DNA of 36,747 nt from contig CAMHNK010000006.1 of assembly GCA_946186455.1 (NCBI GenBank), positions 1 through 36,747 on the forward strand, in the 5' to 3' direction. Within the stretch, counting starts at the first letter, position 1. The number at the start of each line of letters is the position of its first letter. This DNA comes from an uncultured Candidatus Saccharibacteria bacterium (GTDB lineage Bacteria; Patescibacteriota; Saccharimonadia; Saccharimonadales; Saccharimonadaceae). Shown piece by piece: positions 1 to 8,570 of the stretch. The notes beneath the pieces are model-generated. The model was not told where the DNA came from. It saw only the letters and a program-made list of their open reading frames with translations, and searched no databases. The position numbers and the translations under genes were made by a program.

Positions 1-743
1 TTACTAGGTAGGTTAGAAATTAGGTTATATATTTGGGTTTCTACTTTTTCCTTATTCATCATCTGTTGGAAGTCATCAACAATAAGACAATCTAGTTGGG
101 AATATTTATTATAGAATTCCGTACCTTTATTTTTTCTAATAGAGTCAATCAATTCAGCATAGAAGTGATTGATTGGGATATATTTAATCTTGAAGGTTGG
201 ATTATTCTTCTGGATGGCGTTACCGATAGCTTGAACAAGGTGAGTTTTACCGAGACCAGGGCCACCATAAAGGAAAAATGGGTTAATACTTTTACCTGGG
301 TTATCAATGATGTTTTTAGCAGCACCATAAGCGATCTCGTTGTATTTACCTGCAACGAAAGTTTCTAGGGTAAATTTATCACTGAGGCCATTACCTTCAA
401 TATTGTAGTTTTTCTTAGCGGTGTGAGTGAGACTGCTAATTGTTTGAATACCGGTATTATTAGATGCGGGAGTAACTTCGTGAGGTTTAATCTTTGGTTT
501 ATTGGCGGATTTAACTTCGAATTTGATTTCTTTGACGTCGATATTAGACTTCTTAAGAGCATCAGCGATGATGGTGTAGTACTTATCGCGGAGTTGTTTA
601 ATATAGAAAGTATTCTTAACGCCAATAGTAATGACTCCATTCTCATTAGAAAGAATAGAGGTATCGGAAAACCAGGTATTAAAAGAACTGGGATTTATTT
701 GTTGCTGAATCTTAGCCAGGGCATCATCCCACGCGTTATACAT
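1..743 (-). CDS. dnaA: Chromosomal replication initiator DnaA (3' end truncated by window edge)
   Basis: Manual minus-strand translation from ATG at 743: MYNAWDDALAKIQQQINPSSFNTWFS...FFLYGGPGLGKTHLVQAIGN...LIVDDFQQMMNKEKVETQIYNLISNLPS. Walker A GGPGLGKTH, Walker B-like LIVDDFQ, domain I W-x-x-AL. SD aaaggaggtttt upstream. Open through the window start, so absent from the ORF track. Confidence 0.95.
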   Translation of the reverse strand, partial: MYNAWDDALAKIQQQINPSSFNTWFSDTSILSNENGVITIGVKNTFYIKQLRDKYYTIIADALKKSNIDVKEIKFEVKSANKPKIKPHEVTPASNNTGIQTISSLTHTAKKNYNIEGNGLSDKFTLETFVAGKYNEIAYGAAKNIIDNPGKSINPFFLYGGPGLGKTHLVQAIGNAIQKNNPTFKIKYIPINHFYAELIDSIRKNKGTEFYNKYSQLDCLIVDDFQQMMNKEKVETQIYNLISNLPS

Positions 744-763
744 TTAAAACCTCCTTTCAGATA

Positions 764-769
764 AGTATA
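764..769 (-). promoter_or_regulatory. dnaA -10 (TGCTATACT extended -10 on minus strand), -35 region overlapping the DnaA box
   Basis: Minus strand TGGAAA-N17-TATACT; the -35-like hexamer overlaps the TTTTCCACA box at 786-794. Confidence 0.6.
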
Positions 770-897
770 GCATCAAAGAAAAAAGTTTTCCACAGTTTTA
801 AGGGGTGATTTTTTATTGTGTAATATAGTTTTTGATTTATAGGGGTGAAAAATATCAACAGGACTGCCTAATCCCTAATTATCTTGTTGAAAACTCC

Positions 898-926
898 TTG
901 AAAATTGTGGAAAAGTGATGTATACT
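898..926 (+). promoter_or_regulatory. rpmH promoter TTGAAA-N17-TATACT
   Basis: TTGAAA 898-903, TATACT 921-926; DnaA box TGTGGAAAA lies in the spacer. Confidence 0.65.
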
Positions 927-966
927 ATAACAAATATTTGAGAAAAATTAAATTTTAAGGAATAAT

Positions 967-1104
967 ATGCCAAAACGTACTTATCAGCCACACAAGCGCC
1001 AACGCAAGGTTGAGCATGGCTTCATGAAGAGAAATGCTACTTCAAATGGCCGTAAGGTGCTTGCACGCCGCAGACTTAAAGGTCGCGCACGCTTAACTGC
1101 ATAA
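967..1104 (+). CDS. rpmH: 50S ribosomal protein L34
   Basis: Translation [45 protein letters not shown], canonical L34; too short for the ORF track. Confidence 0.97.
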   Translation: MPKRTYQPHKRQRKVEHGFMKRNATSNGRKVLARRRLKGRARLTA

Positions 1105-1107
1105 TCT

Positions 1108-1128
1108 AAGCCCCGGAAGGGGCTTATT
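1108..1128 (+). terminator. Hairpin after rpmH (AAGCCCC GGAA GGGGCTT)
   Basis: 7-bp perfect stem with GGAA tetraloop followed by a short T-rich stretch. Confidence 0.6.
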
Positions 1129-1146
1129 TATTATATAATTATATAT

Positions 1147-1503
1147 ATGTTGAATAAGAAGTATCGGTTTCATTCACGTGGTGGCGTGAGATATGTGTAT
1201 CAGAAAGGGAAGACAGTTCGGACGCCGAAGATGTCTCTAGTTTTTGCACCCAACTCACGTGGATTCACGAGAATGGCAGTAGTGGTATCGAAGAAAGTGA
1301 TGAAAACGGCGGTCGCGAGGAATCGGATTCGTCGCCGTGTATATGAGGTACTTAGAAAGAACCTTGATTTAATTCCGAAGGAAACTGATTATATTTTTGT
1401 AGTGTTCTCAAAAGATGTTATAGACATGCCTTTTAATGAGCTGGAAAAACTGCTTGGGGAACTAGTCGCCGAGGCTAAGGTATGCTATAATAAAGAGAAT
1501 TAA
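1147..1503 (+). CDS. rnpA: Ribonuclease P protein component
   Basis: RnpA-like sequence (VVVSKKVMKTAVARNRIRRRVYEVLR) in rpmH-rnpA-yidC synteny. Confidence 0.95.
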   Translation: MLNKKYRFHSRGGVRYVYQKGKTVRTPKMSLVFAPNSRGFTRMAVVVSKKVMKTAVARNRIRRRVYEVLRKNLDLIPKETDYIFVVFSKDVIDMPFNELEKLLGELVAEAKVCYNKEN

Positions 1504-1516
1504 TAAGGAATAGAGT

Positions 1517-2623
1517 GTGAAGAAAAAATACATTATCTGGACTTTGATTGTCGCATTTATTGCAGGTTCGATCGCACTGGGTGGTCCATTCAACTTAATT
1601 GACTTTATTGTCGTTAGACCAATTGTAAACATTTTGTTCGTGATCTTTAACCTAGTACACGACTTTGGCCTGGCTATTATTATCTTTACGATTCTCGTAA
1701 AGCTCTTAATGTGGCCGCTAACGAAGAGACAACTAAAACAGACTAAATTAATGCGTAAGATTCAGCCGGAGTTGACGCAGATTCGTAAGAACTGTAATGG
1801 TAACAAACAGCTCGAATCACTCCAGACGATGGATCTTTATAAGAGATATAACGTGAAGCCGTTTGCGTCACTCGCAACGCTATTCATTCAACTGCCAATC
1901 TTTATTGCAATTTTCTCGGCGATTCGTGTGATTGCAACGCCACTCCCGATTGACAACCTTTCGAACCGTGCCTATGATATTGTGGCTTATGAAGGCTCAG
2001 AGATTAGAACACTAGAAGATAAGCAAAAAGAATATTTAGATATTATTACGGACGGAAATAAGACAGACGAAGAGAAGAAAGCAGCAACTTATGATTTCCA
2101 CCCACAACTCTTTGGTGTGATTAATCTTGAAGCAAAGGCAAGTGATGTATTAAGTCCAGCCACGTTTAGTTGGAGTGCAGTATTTATGCTGGCATGTGCG
2201 ATTCTCGCTGCGGTATCGCAATACTTTGCCACTAAGCAACAAATGCCAAACGACAATACTAAAAAGAATAAGAAGTTCCGTGAGCTGTTGAAGGAAGCTA
2301 AAGAAGGTAAGGAGATCGATGACTCTGATGTTTCCGGCATAGCAACGGGCCAGATGTCTAAGATGATGCCACTCATGATGTTCCTTATTATGATTAATCT
2401 TCATGGTGCTTTGGCATTCTACTATTTCCTCAGTAATATGATTACGATTCTTCAACAAAAGTTGATCCTTAATAAGATTAAGGATGACATGGATGATGCG
2501 ACGGATGCCGCAATTATGAAAGAATTCAAAAACCTTCAAGAAGGTAAGGTGGTCGAAAATAAAAAGACAGGAACAAAAATTACCAAAATCTCCGCTCGTG
2601 ATATTAAAAAGAAAAGGAGATAA
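1517..2623 (+). CDS. yidC: Membrane protein insertase YidC/Oxa1
   Basis: GTG start; hydrophobic segments, 'FGLAIIIFTILVKLLMWPLTKRQLKQTKLMRKIQPEL' typical of YidC; synteny. Confidence 0.93.
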   Translation: MKKKYIIWTLIVAFIAGSIALGGPFNLIDFIVVRPIVNILFVIFNLVHDFGLAIIIFTILVKLLMWPLTKRQLKQTKLMRKIQPELTQIRKNCNGNKQLESLQTMDLYKRYNVKPFASLATLFIQLPIFIAIFSAIRVIATPLPIDNLSNRAYDIVAYEGSEIRTLEDKQKEYLDIITDGNKTDEEKKAATYDFHPQLFGVINLEAKASDVLSPATFSWSAVFMLACAILAAVSQYFATKQQMPNDNTKKNKKFRELLKEAKEGKEIDDSDVSGIATGQMSKMMPLMMFLIMINLHGALAFYYFLSNMITILQQKLILNKIKDDMDDATDAAIMKEFKNLQEGKVVENKKTGTKITKISARDIKKKRR

Positions 2624-2626
2624 TAA

Positions 2627-3091
2627 ATGAATAAAGACGAATCAATCAGATTTGCGGCGAAGTATCTGGAAGACCTGCTTAGCTTCTTTGGTATTAATGT
2701 GGCTGTTTCTTCAACAATTGATGACGAAGTAATTCAATTATCGGTGCCGTCGACTTCATTAAACTCATTATTAATCGGTCGTAATGCAGATAATCTGCGG
2801 GCACTGCAACACATTGTGTCGATGGCACTTGTGACGCGTGAGGCTGAAGTAACAAGAGTTAATGTAGATGTTGCAAGCTACAAGCGTCAAAGGGCTGATC
2901 GCATTGCAGAAAAGGCAGAAGGTTGGATTCGTAAGGTCCGTGAGACTGGTAAGCCAATGGAAATTAATCTCAACGCGGCAGATCGTAGAGTCGTGCATAA
3001 GTTGGCACAGGATTATTCGGATATTGATACGCACTCGGAAGGGGAAGGACGAGAGAGGAAACTCATTATTAGTAAGATTGATGTAGATTAA
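2627..3091 (+). CDS. jag: Jag/SpoIIIJ-associated KH-R3H RNA-binding protein
   Basis: KH-like 'LLIGRNADNLRALQHIV' and R3H-like 'MEINLNAADRRVVHKLAQDY'; directly after yidC. Confidence 0.9.
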   Translation: MNKDESIRFAAKYLEDLLSFFGINVAVSSTIDDEVIQLSVPSTSLNSLLIGRNADNLRALQHIVSMALVTREAEVTRVNVDVASYKRQRADRIAEKAEGWIRKVRETGKPMEINLNAADRRVVHKLAQDYSDIDTHSEGEGRERKLIISKIDVD

Positions 3092-3247
3092 TATATTTAT
3101 ATTTCGAAACTTGGAAGTCCGCCTAGTAATTTAAAAAATACCTAGGCGGATTTTTCACGGAATTTCAGTTCCATTCAAAATCCGTAGGTATTTTTAAAAT
3201 TACAGGGGACTCTCAAAATGTTTCGTTAATATAAATATATTAATCTA
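3084..3247. repeat. 164-bp imperfect inverted repeat between convergent genes
   Basis: TAGATTAATATATTTATAT (3084-3102) is the exact reverse complement of 3229-3247; inner arms also pair imperfectly (AAAATCCG..TAGGTATTTTT..AAATTAC). Confidence 0.8.
3118..3155 (+). terminator. Rho-independent terminator of the rpmH-jag cluster
   Basis: TCCGCCTAG (3118-3126) / CTAGGCGGA (3142-3150) followed by TTTTT. Confidence 0.75.
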
Positions 3248-3249
3248 TA

Positions 3250-5001
3250 TTATTCGGTTGGGGTTTCTTCTGGAGTTTCCTCTTCGGCTGGGGATGGGCC
3301 GAGGACGATGACGTAGGTACAGGTCTTTGGCAAGCCTTCTGGCATTTCTTTGCCATGGATGAAGTCGATGTCATAGAACTCTTCAAGCATACGCTTAGTA
3401 CCTGGTGAGGTGGTATTAGTGTAATACAAGGTGTATTCTTTGTCGTAGGTACCAGCAGTAGTGTTATCAATAACACTAACTTTGTAGCCAGCTTCTTCTA
3501 GGCGTTCCTTTTCGGCAGCAGCTTTACCGGGTTCACCGGTAGCATTGTAGATGCCAATACTAAAGTTCTCATAGGTGCGTGGGTCGTTGCTGAGTTGAGC
3601 GGCGACGAATTCCTGAATAGCAGTGTAGTATTCAGCACCACCACGTGGCAAGACGTAGGAGATGCCATCGATTGAACCAGTGGTCATATAATCTGGCCAT
3701 AGATTGATTTGACGCATGCTGTCGAAATTAAAGTCAAAGGTGAGATGACCAAGAGACTTGATTTCATCGAGCGAGAAATTAGAACGGAGATTATCACCAA
3801 GGGTTCCGGCTAGGCTTAAGAAGTCAGTAATGGAAAGATCTTTTTCAAAGACTTTGTCTTTAATGGCAATAAGAATTTTTTGTTGGGAAGCACCACGTGA
3901 GAAATCACCACCAGCGGTACCGTGGCGAGCACGGGCAAGACCAAGAGCTTGTTCGCCATTAAGTGTATATGGTACACCGGCTTGGTACATAGCACCAGTC
4001 CAATAACGGTCGTTAATATCTTCGTCGAGAGTGACGGTAATACCGCCAAGGATTTCAACGATATCAATGAGGGAAGCCCAGTTAACGTGAACGAAATATT
4101 GGAAGTCTACACCGAGAATTCTACCAACTTCGGCCATGACGGCTTGATTTGCAGCGGCTTCTTGTTCGATGGAAGCTTGACCACTACCGCCATTACACCA
4201 ATAAACTTCATTGATTTTACTAGTTCTGGTACAAGTGTGGCTTTTGAGGTCACGTGGAAGGGAAAGCATGGCGATATCACCAGTCTTTTGGTTCAGGCTA
4301 ATCATCATGATAGAGTCGGTAAGTTGGGAGCCAGCGTGATGACCACGACCTTCGTCGCCATCCATGTTATAACCACTGGTACCAATGGCAAGAATGTTAG
4401 TACGACCATTGGCGTCAGTTTTAAGATCGACATAGGTTGGCTCAACGTAACGAATAAGGTCCATAATGTTGCCTTGGCCGCCAGTGATTTTTGCAATAAT
4501 GTCGTTACCCCAATAGACGCCCCAAATGATGAGACCACAAAGAGCTAAAACAATAATGAGAAGAGTAATCTTGATGCCTTTAATGAGTTTTGGATGCTTG
4601 CGATTAGCTTTCTTTTCGGCCTTTTTTTGCTTTTTGGCTTCTTTTTTCGCCTGTTTGTTGGCTTTTTTCTCAGCTTTCTTATCAGGAATCGTCACATCTT
4701 CGGATTCTTTTAATTCGCCGGATTCGCTATCGATATCAAAAGCTTGAACCGGCTTTAAAAAATCTTCGACAGTCTGTTTTGGTTCTTCAACTTCAACGGT
4801 TTCGACTTTCTCTTCTTTAACTGGTTCAGAAACCTCTTTGACAGCAAGTTTCTTCACCGGTTTAGGTTTAACCGGAGCGGTTTTAGGTTTAGTAGTCGCA
4901 GTTTTCTTAACAGTGACAGTGGCACTGGATGCCTTCTTCGGCGCTACTTTTTTTGGAGCGTCGCGAAGAGTAAGCCCATCAATTGATTTATTCTCTTTCA
5001 T
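3250..5001 (-). CDS. LytR-CpsA-Psr (LCP) family cell-wall polymer ligase with Lys/Ala/Pro-rich N-terminus and LytR_C-like C-terminus
   Basis: LCP motifs (TDSIMMISLNQKTGDIAMLSLPRDL; LGGITVTLDEDI; LNGEQALGLARARHGTAGGDFSRGASQQKILIAI), one TM segment, C-terminal 'IGIYNATGEPGKAAAEKERLEEAGYKVSVIDNT'. Confidence 0.93.
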   Translation of the reverse strand: MKENKSIDGLTLRDAPKKVAPKKASSATVTVKKTATTKPKTAPVKPKPVKKLAVKEVSEPVKEEKVETVEVEEPKQTVEDFLKPVQAFDIDSESGELKESEDVTIPDKKAEKKANKQAKKEAKKQKKAEKKANRKHPKLIKGIKITLLIIVLALCGLIIWGVYWGNDIIAKITGGQGNIMDLIRYVEPTYVDLKTDANGRTNILAIGTSGYNMDGDEGRGHHAGSQLTDSIMMISLNQKTGDIAMLSLPRDLKSHTCTRTSKINEVYWCNGGSGQASIEQEAAANQAVMAEVGRILGVDFQYFVHVNWASLIDIVEILGGITVTLDEDINDRYWTGAMYQAGVPYTLNGEQALGLARARHGTAGGDFSRGASQQKILIAIKDKVFEKDLSITDFLSLAGTLGDNLRSNFSLDEIKSLGHLTFDFNFDSMRQINLWPDYMTTGSIDGISYVLPRGGAEYYTAIQEFVAAQLSNDPRTYENFSIGIYNATGEPGKAAAEKERLEEAGYKVSVIDNTTAGTYDKEYTLYYTNTTSPGTKRMLEEFYDIDFIHGKEMPEGLPKTCTYVIVLGPSPAEEETPEETPTE

Positions 5002-5017
5002 TATTTATAATTATATC

Positions 5018-5350
5018 ATGGTAGCCGTTAAATTGACGAAAAAACAATTAGCAGTTTTAGACTTTTTACGTGAATACACGGACGAAAAAGGTGTTTCACC
5101 GTCTTATCGTGAAATAATGGCAGGACTTGGACTATCGAGCGTGTCGGCAGTGGCTGAACACATCGATAATTTAATTGAAAAAGGTGTAATTCAGAAGAAT
5201 CCGGGCGAGGCAAGATCGCTTGAGATTTTAGATTATGAGCATAAAGAGACCGTTGAACTATTTAAGAGTAGATTAGAATTTGCGTCGGACGAAGATAAAG
5301 AAATTCTGTTGAAGGCTGCGGATATATTAGGGCTCGACCTCGAGTCGTAA
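5018..5350 (+). CDS. LexA-type winged-helix DNA-binding protein, 110 aa, without C-terminal S24 peptidase domain
   Basis: MVAVKLTKKQLAVLDFLREYTDEKGVSPSYREIMAGLGLSSVSAVAEHIDNLIEKGVIQKNPGEARSLEIL resembles the LexA N-terminal domain. Start re-assigned from 4838 to 5018 (promoter TTGATT-N17-TATAAT at 4983-5011). Confidence 0.85.
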   Translation: MVAVKLTKKQLAVLDFLREYTDEKGVSPSYREIMAGLGLSSVSAVAEHIDNLIEKGVIQKNPGEARSLEILDYEHKETVELFKSRLEFASDEDKEILLKAADILGLDLES

Positions 5351-5401
5351 AGTTTACAAAAATAACCATAATTGTTATTATGTTATTAGGAGTACTTTCT
5401 G

Positions 5402-5953
5402 ATGACAGCAAAAAAGCGTACACGTAAGAGCAGAAAATGGATTTCAAGGTTATTCTTTTTGCTCCTCATTGTTGCAGCGTGCGTGCTTTGCTATTTCGTT
5501 TGGGACGCTTATTTTAGAGATAAAAGTCCAAAAGGAGATGACCCGAAGCAGGATGAATCTTCAACCCAGACGAAGACCGATGATAAGAAAGAAGAAGATA
5601 AGACTGAACAAAAAGATGAAAAAGAAAAGGTTCCACAGTATGATGGCGACGATCCAAATACGGCGCCTGGCTTAACTGGTGCGATTACTTATGCTGGAGT
5701 CTCGAACGGGTATCTTAGGATTAGAGTGAATATTGATCAGTATCTTGCGAGTGGTAGTTGTAATGTGATACTTACTCGTGGTAGTACGCAAGTCTATAGC
5801 GACTATGCAAACATTGTTTCGTCAGCATCTACTTCAACTTGTGAAGGCTTTGATATTCCGGTAGCAAGCCTTGGTTCCGGTAGTACGCAAATCAAAGTAA
5901 CGTTTAGTTCGGGCGATCGTTCTGGCGCGGTGACGGGGGAGACGAGCATATAA
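5402..5953 (+). CDS. Membrane-anchored secreted protein of unknown function with charged K/D/E linker
   Basis: N-terminal basic region plus TM helix, low-complexity DKKEEDKTEQKDEKEK linker, predicted extracytoplasmic domain; stop overlaps next ATG (TAATG). Confidence 0.7.
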   Translation: MTAKKRTRKSRKWISRLFFLLLIVAACVLCYFVWDAYFRDKSPKGDDPKQDESSTQTKTDDKKEEDKTEQKDEKEKVPQYDGDDPNTAPGLTGAITYAGVSNGYLRIRVNIDQYLASGSCNVILTRGSTQVYSDYANIVSSASTSTCEGFDIPVASLGSGSTQIKVTFSSGDRSGAVTGETSI

Positions 5954-8559
5954 TGTATATCTCGCAGTGCAAGAAAAACGAAGTGGGCAAGATGCGCGTG
6001 AGAAGGCGTGATATTAGAATTAGGTATCTGGCGCTTAGTATTTTCGCAGCGGTCTTTCTATTTACTTTTCTCTCGCTTAATTTTGACAAGATTGATACGG
6101 AAGTAAATGCGGCGAATCTATCGAACTTTGACCCGGGTTATATCATTTCGGACTACCAAATGGGTAATTATACTTCGATGACGGAAGCCGAGATTCAAGC
6201 GTTTCTTACGATGAAAAATCCGTGCGATAATACTGATTACAATTATTATCTAAGATTATCGGCAAATACGAACTATAAATGGCACTGGGCAAATGGCCAT
6301 TTTGTGTGTCTATCAGAAGAAAGATTCGGTGATGGTGAGGTGATTGGTTCAGGCGATACAGCAGCGCACATTATTTGGCAGGCAGCACAGGACTATAAGA
6401 TTAATCCGCAAGCTTTGATTGTACTGCTGCAAAAGGAAACTGGTTTAATTACGGACCGGATTCCAAATAATGGCGATTATCGCAAAGCAACTGGTTATGG
6501 CTGCCCGGACACGGCACCATGCTCAGCACAATATTATGGATTTAAGAATCAGATTAGAAAAGCGGCGGCGCTCTTTAGGACGGTGCTTGATGGCGGCTGG
6601 ACGAACTACCCACTCGGTGAAAACTATATTCAGTACAATCCAAATGCAGCTTGTGGTGGCTCTGTGGTAAACATCCGTTCGCTTGCGACTTCAGCACTTT
6701 ATCGCTATACACCATATCAGCCAAACGCTGGGGCTTTAGCCGCTGGATATGGTACGGCATATTGTGGTGCGTACGGAAACAGAAATTTCTATCATTATTT
6801 TGAGGATTGGTTTGGTGGAATTACGGATGACGGCATGGTTTATGATAGCAGAGATTATTCTGGCACATTTAATATATTATATGCAGGTAATCACACGAAG
6901 TCCGTAGGTATAACGGAAGATAATTTGACAGTGAATGATCTCGATAGAACGGATGACGCTGAAAAATGGACCATCAGAAAGAATAAATCTTATTATACAA
7001 TTAAAAATGTTTCGACTGGAAAAGTTATCGGCGTGGATGACGTGAATTTTGAAAACAAGACCAATGTATCGCAGATTAATTCAGATAGTTCATGTCGAGA
7101 AAAATGGAATTTCACTAGGAATGAAGATGGCACAGTGACAATTCATAATGTGTGTGAACCAAAATATGTGTTAGATCTTCAAAATGGTGAAACAAATGTA
7201 CAAATTTATTCAAAGACGGAATTTGAAAATTATCACCAAAAGTGGGTGCTAGTCCCAACCACGGCCACCCTGATTGAAGAAGGTACTTATTATATTCAGG
7301 CCGGCAAACATAATAAATATATGGGCGTGGCCGAGAATAAGATTGTAAGTGGTAGCAACGTACAAACCGATGCTTACCAAAAGACGGATGGTTCAAGACA
7401 CTGGGTATTTAAGAAGGTAGTAAATGAAAGCTACTACACGATTACAAGTGGCGAGAGTGGACTGATGCTCGGAATGAAGAATGATAAAGTTCAGAACAAG
7501 ACAAACATTCAGTTGTGCGGTAAGGATGATGGATGCTTGGTGAACTGGTACATCGAGAAATATGATAACAATAGTTATTACATCCGCAGCGCTTATGACA
7601 TTACTTATGTGTTTGATCTCCAGAATGGTGATTCAAACGTTCAGATTTATGAGAAGAGAAGCAATAATGTACATCAGCAATGGTTTATTACAAAGGAAGT
7701 GCCGCTCGAAGCATATACTGGAACTTACAATATAATATATGCTGGAAACCAGAACAAGACGCTCAGCATTGAAAATGACACCAATGTGGCAGTGATGACG
7801 ACGAAGGGAAGTGACACGACGCAACAATGGAAGATTGAAATAATTGAAGACTACTATGTGATTAAAAATGTGGGAACCGGTAAGGTGATGGATGTGGCTG
7901 GCACGACTTTAGCAAATAAAGCCAACGTGCAGCAATTTGAGTTAAATAAGACCTGTGAACAAAGATTTAGTATTGAGAAGAATAAGGACGAGACGCTCAC
8001 AATCCACAATAAGTGTGACGATAAGTTTGTGCTTGATGTCCATAATGGTATTTCAAACGTCCAGATTTATACGAAGACGAGTTACGAAAATGATCACCAA
8101 AAGTGGGTGCTAAAGGAAGCCGAAACGAAGGATTACAGTGGCACATATCAGATTATGTATTCCGGTGATCATAGTAAGGCGCTCGCAATCGTGAATAATT
8201 CGGCAGAGAATTACGCAAATGCGTTAGTGGAGCCAATTAAAGAAAACTACACTGGTCAACAATGGAAGATTGAAAAAGTGGACGATTTCTACACGATTAC
8301 AAATGTAGGAACAGGAAAACTTCTGGATGTAGAATATGGTCAGTTCAAGAATAAATCGAATGTGTGGCAATATGCGCTCAATAAGACCTGTGCTCAGAGA
8401 TGGCATTTTACGAAGAATGAAAATGGTACAGTAACAATCCAGAATGCATGTGCGCCAGAATTTGTGCTCGATGTACATAATGGTATTTCAAACGTCCAGA
8501 TTTATACGAAGACGAGCTATGTAAATGACCACCAAGAGTGGCTCCTAAATGTGCTATAA
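5953..8559 (+). CDS. Secreted lysozyme/transglycosylase-like protein with four ricin-type beta-trefoil-like lectin repeats
   Basis: N-terminal TM/signal; 'AAQDYKINPQALIVLLQKETGLITD' lytic-enzyme-like motif; four repeats with QxW-type motifs (HQKWVL, HQQWFI, HQKWVL, HQEWLL). The start may be 5992. Confidence 0.8.
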   Translation: MYISQCKKNEVGKMRVRRRDIRIRYLALSIFAAVFLFTFLSLNFDKIDTEVNAANLSNFDPGYIISDYQMGNYTSMTEAEIQAFLTMKNPCDNTDYNYYLRLSANTNYKWHWANGHFVCLSEERFGDGEVIGSGDTAAHIIWQAAQDYKINPQALIVLLQKETGLITDRIPNNGDYRKATGYGCPDTAPCSAQYYGFKNQIRKAAALFRTVLDGGWTNYPLGENYIQYNPNAACGGSVVNIRSLATSALYRYTPYQPNAGALAAGYGTAYCGAYGNRNFYHYFEDWFGGITDDGMVYDSRDYSGTFNILYAGNHTKSVGITEDNLTVNDLDRTDDAEKWTIRKNKSYYTIKNVSTGKVIGVDDVNFENKTNVSQINSDSSCREKWNFTRNEDGTVTIHNVCEPKYVLDLQNGETNVQIYSKTEFENYHQKWVLVPTTATLIEEGTYYIQAGKHNKYMGVAENKIVSGSNVQTDAYQKTDGSRHWVFKKVVNESYYTITSGESGLMLGMKNDKVQNKTNIQLCGKDDGCLVNWYIEKYDNNSYYIRSAYDITYVFDLQNGDSNVQIYEKRSNNVHQQWFITKEVPLEAYTGTYNIIYAGNQNKTLSIENDTNVAVMTTKGSDTTQQWKIEIIEDYYVIKNVGTGKVMDVAGTTLANKANVQQFELNKTCEQRFSIEKNKDETLTIHNKCDDKFVLDVHNGISNVQIYTKTSYENDHQKWVLKEAETKDYSGTYQIMYSGDHSKALAIVNNSAENYANALVEPIKENYTGQQWKIEKVDDFYTITNVGTGKLLDVEYGQFKNKSNVWQYALNKTCAQRWHFTKNENGTVTIQNACAPEFVLDVHNGISNVQIYTKTSYVNDHQEWLLNVL
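6856..8559 (+). repeat. Four tandem lectin-like repeats (about 6856-7254, 7282-7698, 7714-8112, 8134-8556)
   Basis: Each has GTYxIxYAGxxxK...QWKIEK..YYxIxNVGTGKxxxV...V.DxxNGxSNVQIYxKxxxxxxHQxW; 41-nt identity between 8041-8081 and 8476-8516. Confidence 0.85.
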
Positions 8560-8570
8560 TTAGCACAGAG

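Larger units (their letters stand above)
744..966. other. oriC: Putative oriC: dnaA-rpmH intergenic region with inverted DnaA-box-like sequences
   Basis: Lies between divergent dnaA and rpmH; TTTTCCACA at 786-794 and its reverse complement TGTGGAAAA at 906-914; AT-rich; AGGGGTGA occurs twice between them. Confidence 0.8.

Noticed and set aside
149-764. Short ORFs on both strands at the window start (90, 68, 93, 113 aa)
   Set aside because: They overlap dnaA, which reads continuously on the minus strand from 743 to the edge with Walker motifs.
3922-4548. 208-aa plus-strand ORF antisense to the LCP gene
   Set aside because: Antisense shadow of a well-supported LCP coding frame, no recognisable motifs, no SD or promoter.
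4600-4690. Strong pyrimidine-rich tract with repeated CTTTTTT-like words
   Set aside because: Explained by the Lys/Ala-rich N-terminus of the LCP protein (KKAEKKANKQAKKEAKKQKKAEKKANRK) read on the minus strand.
5904-6089. Short minus-strand ORF across the 5402/5953 gene junction
   Set aside because: Chance ORF opposite two well-supported genes.
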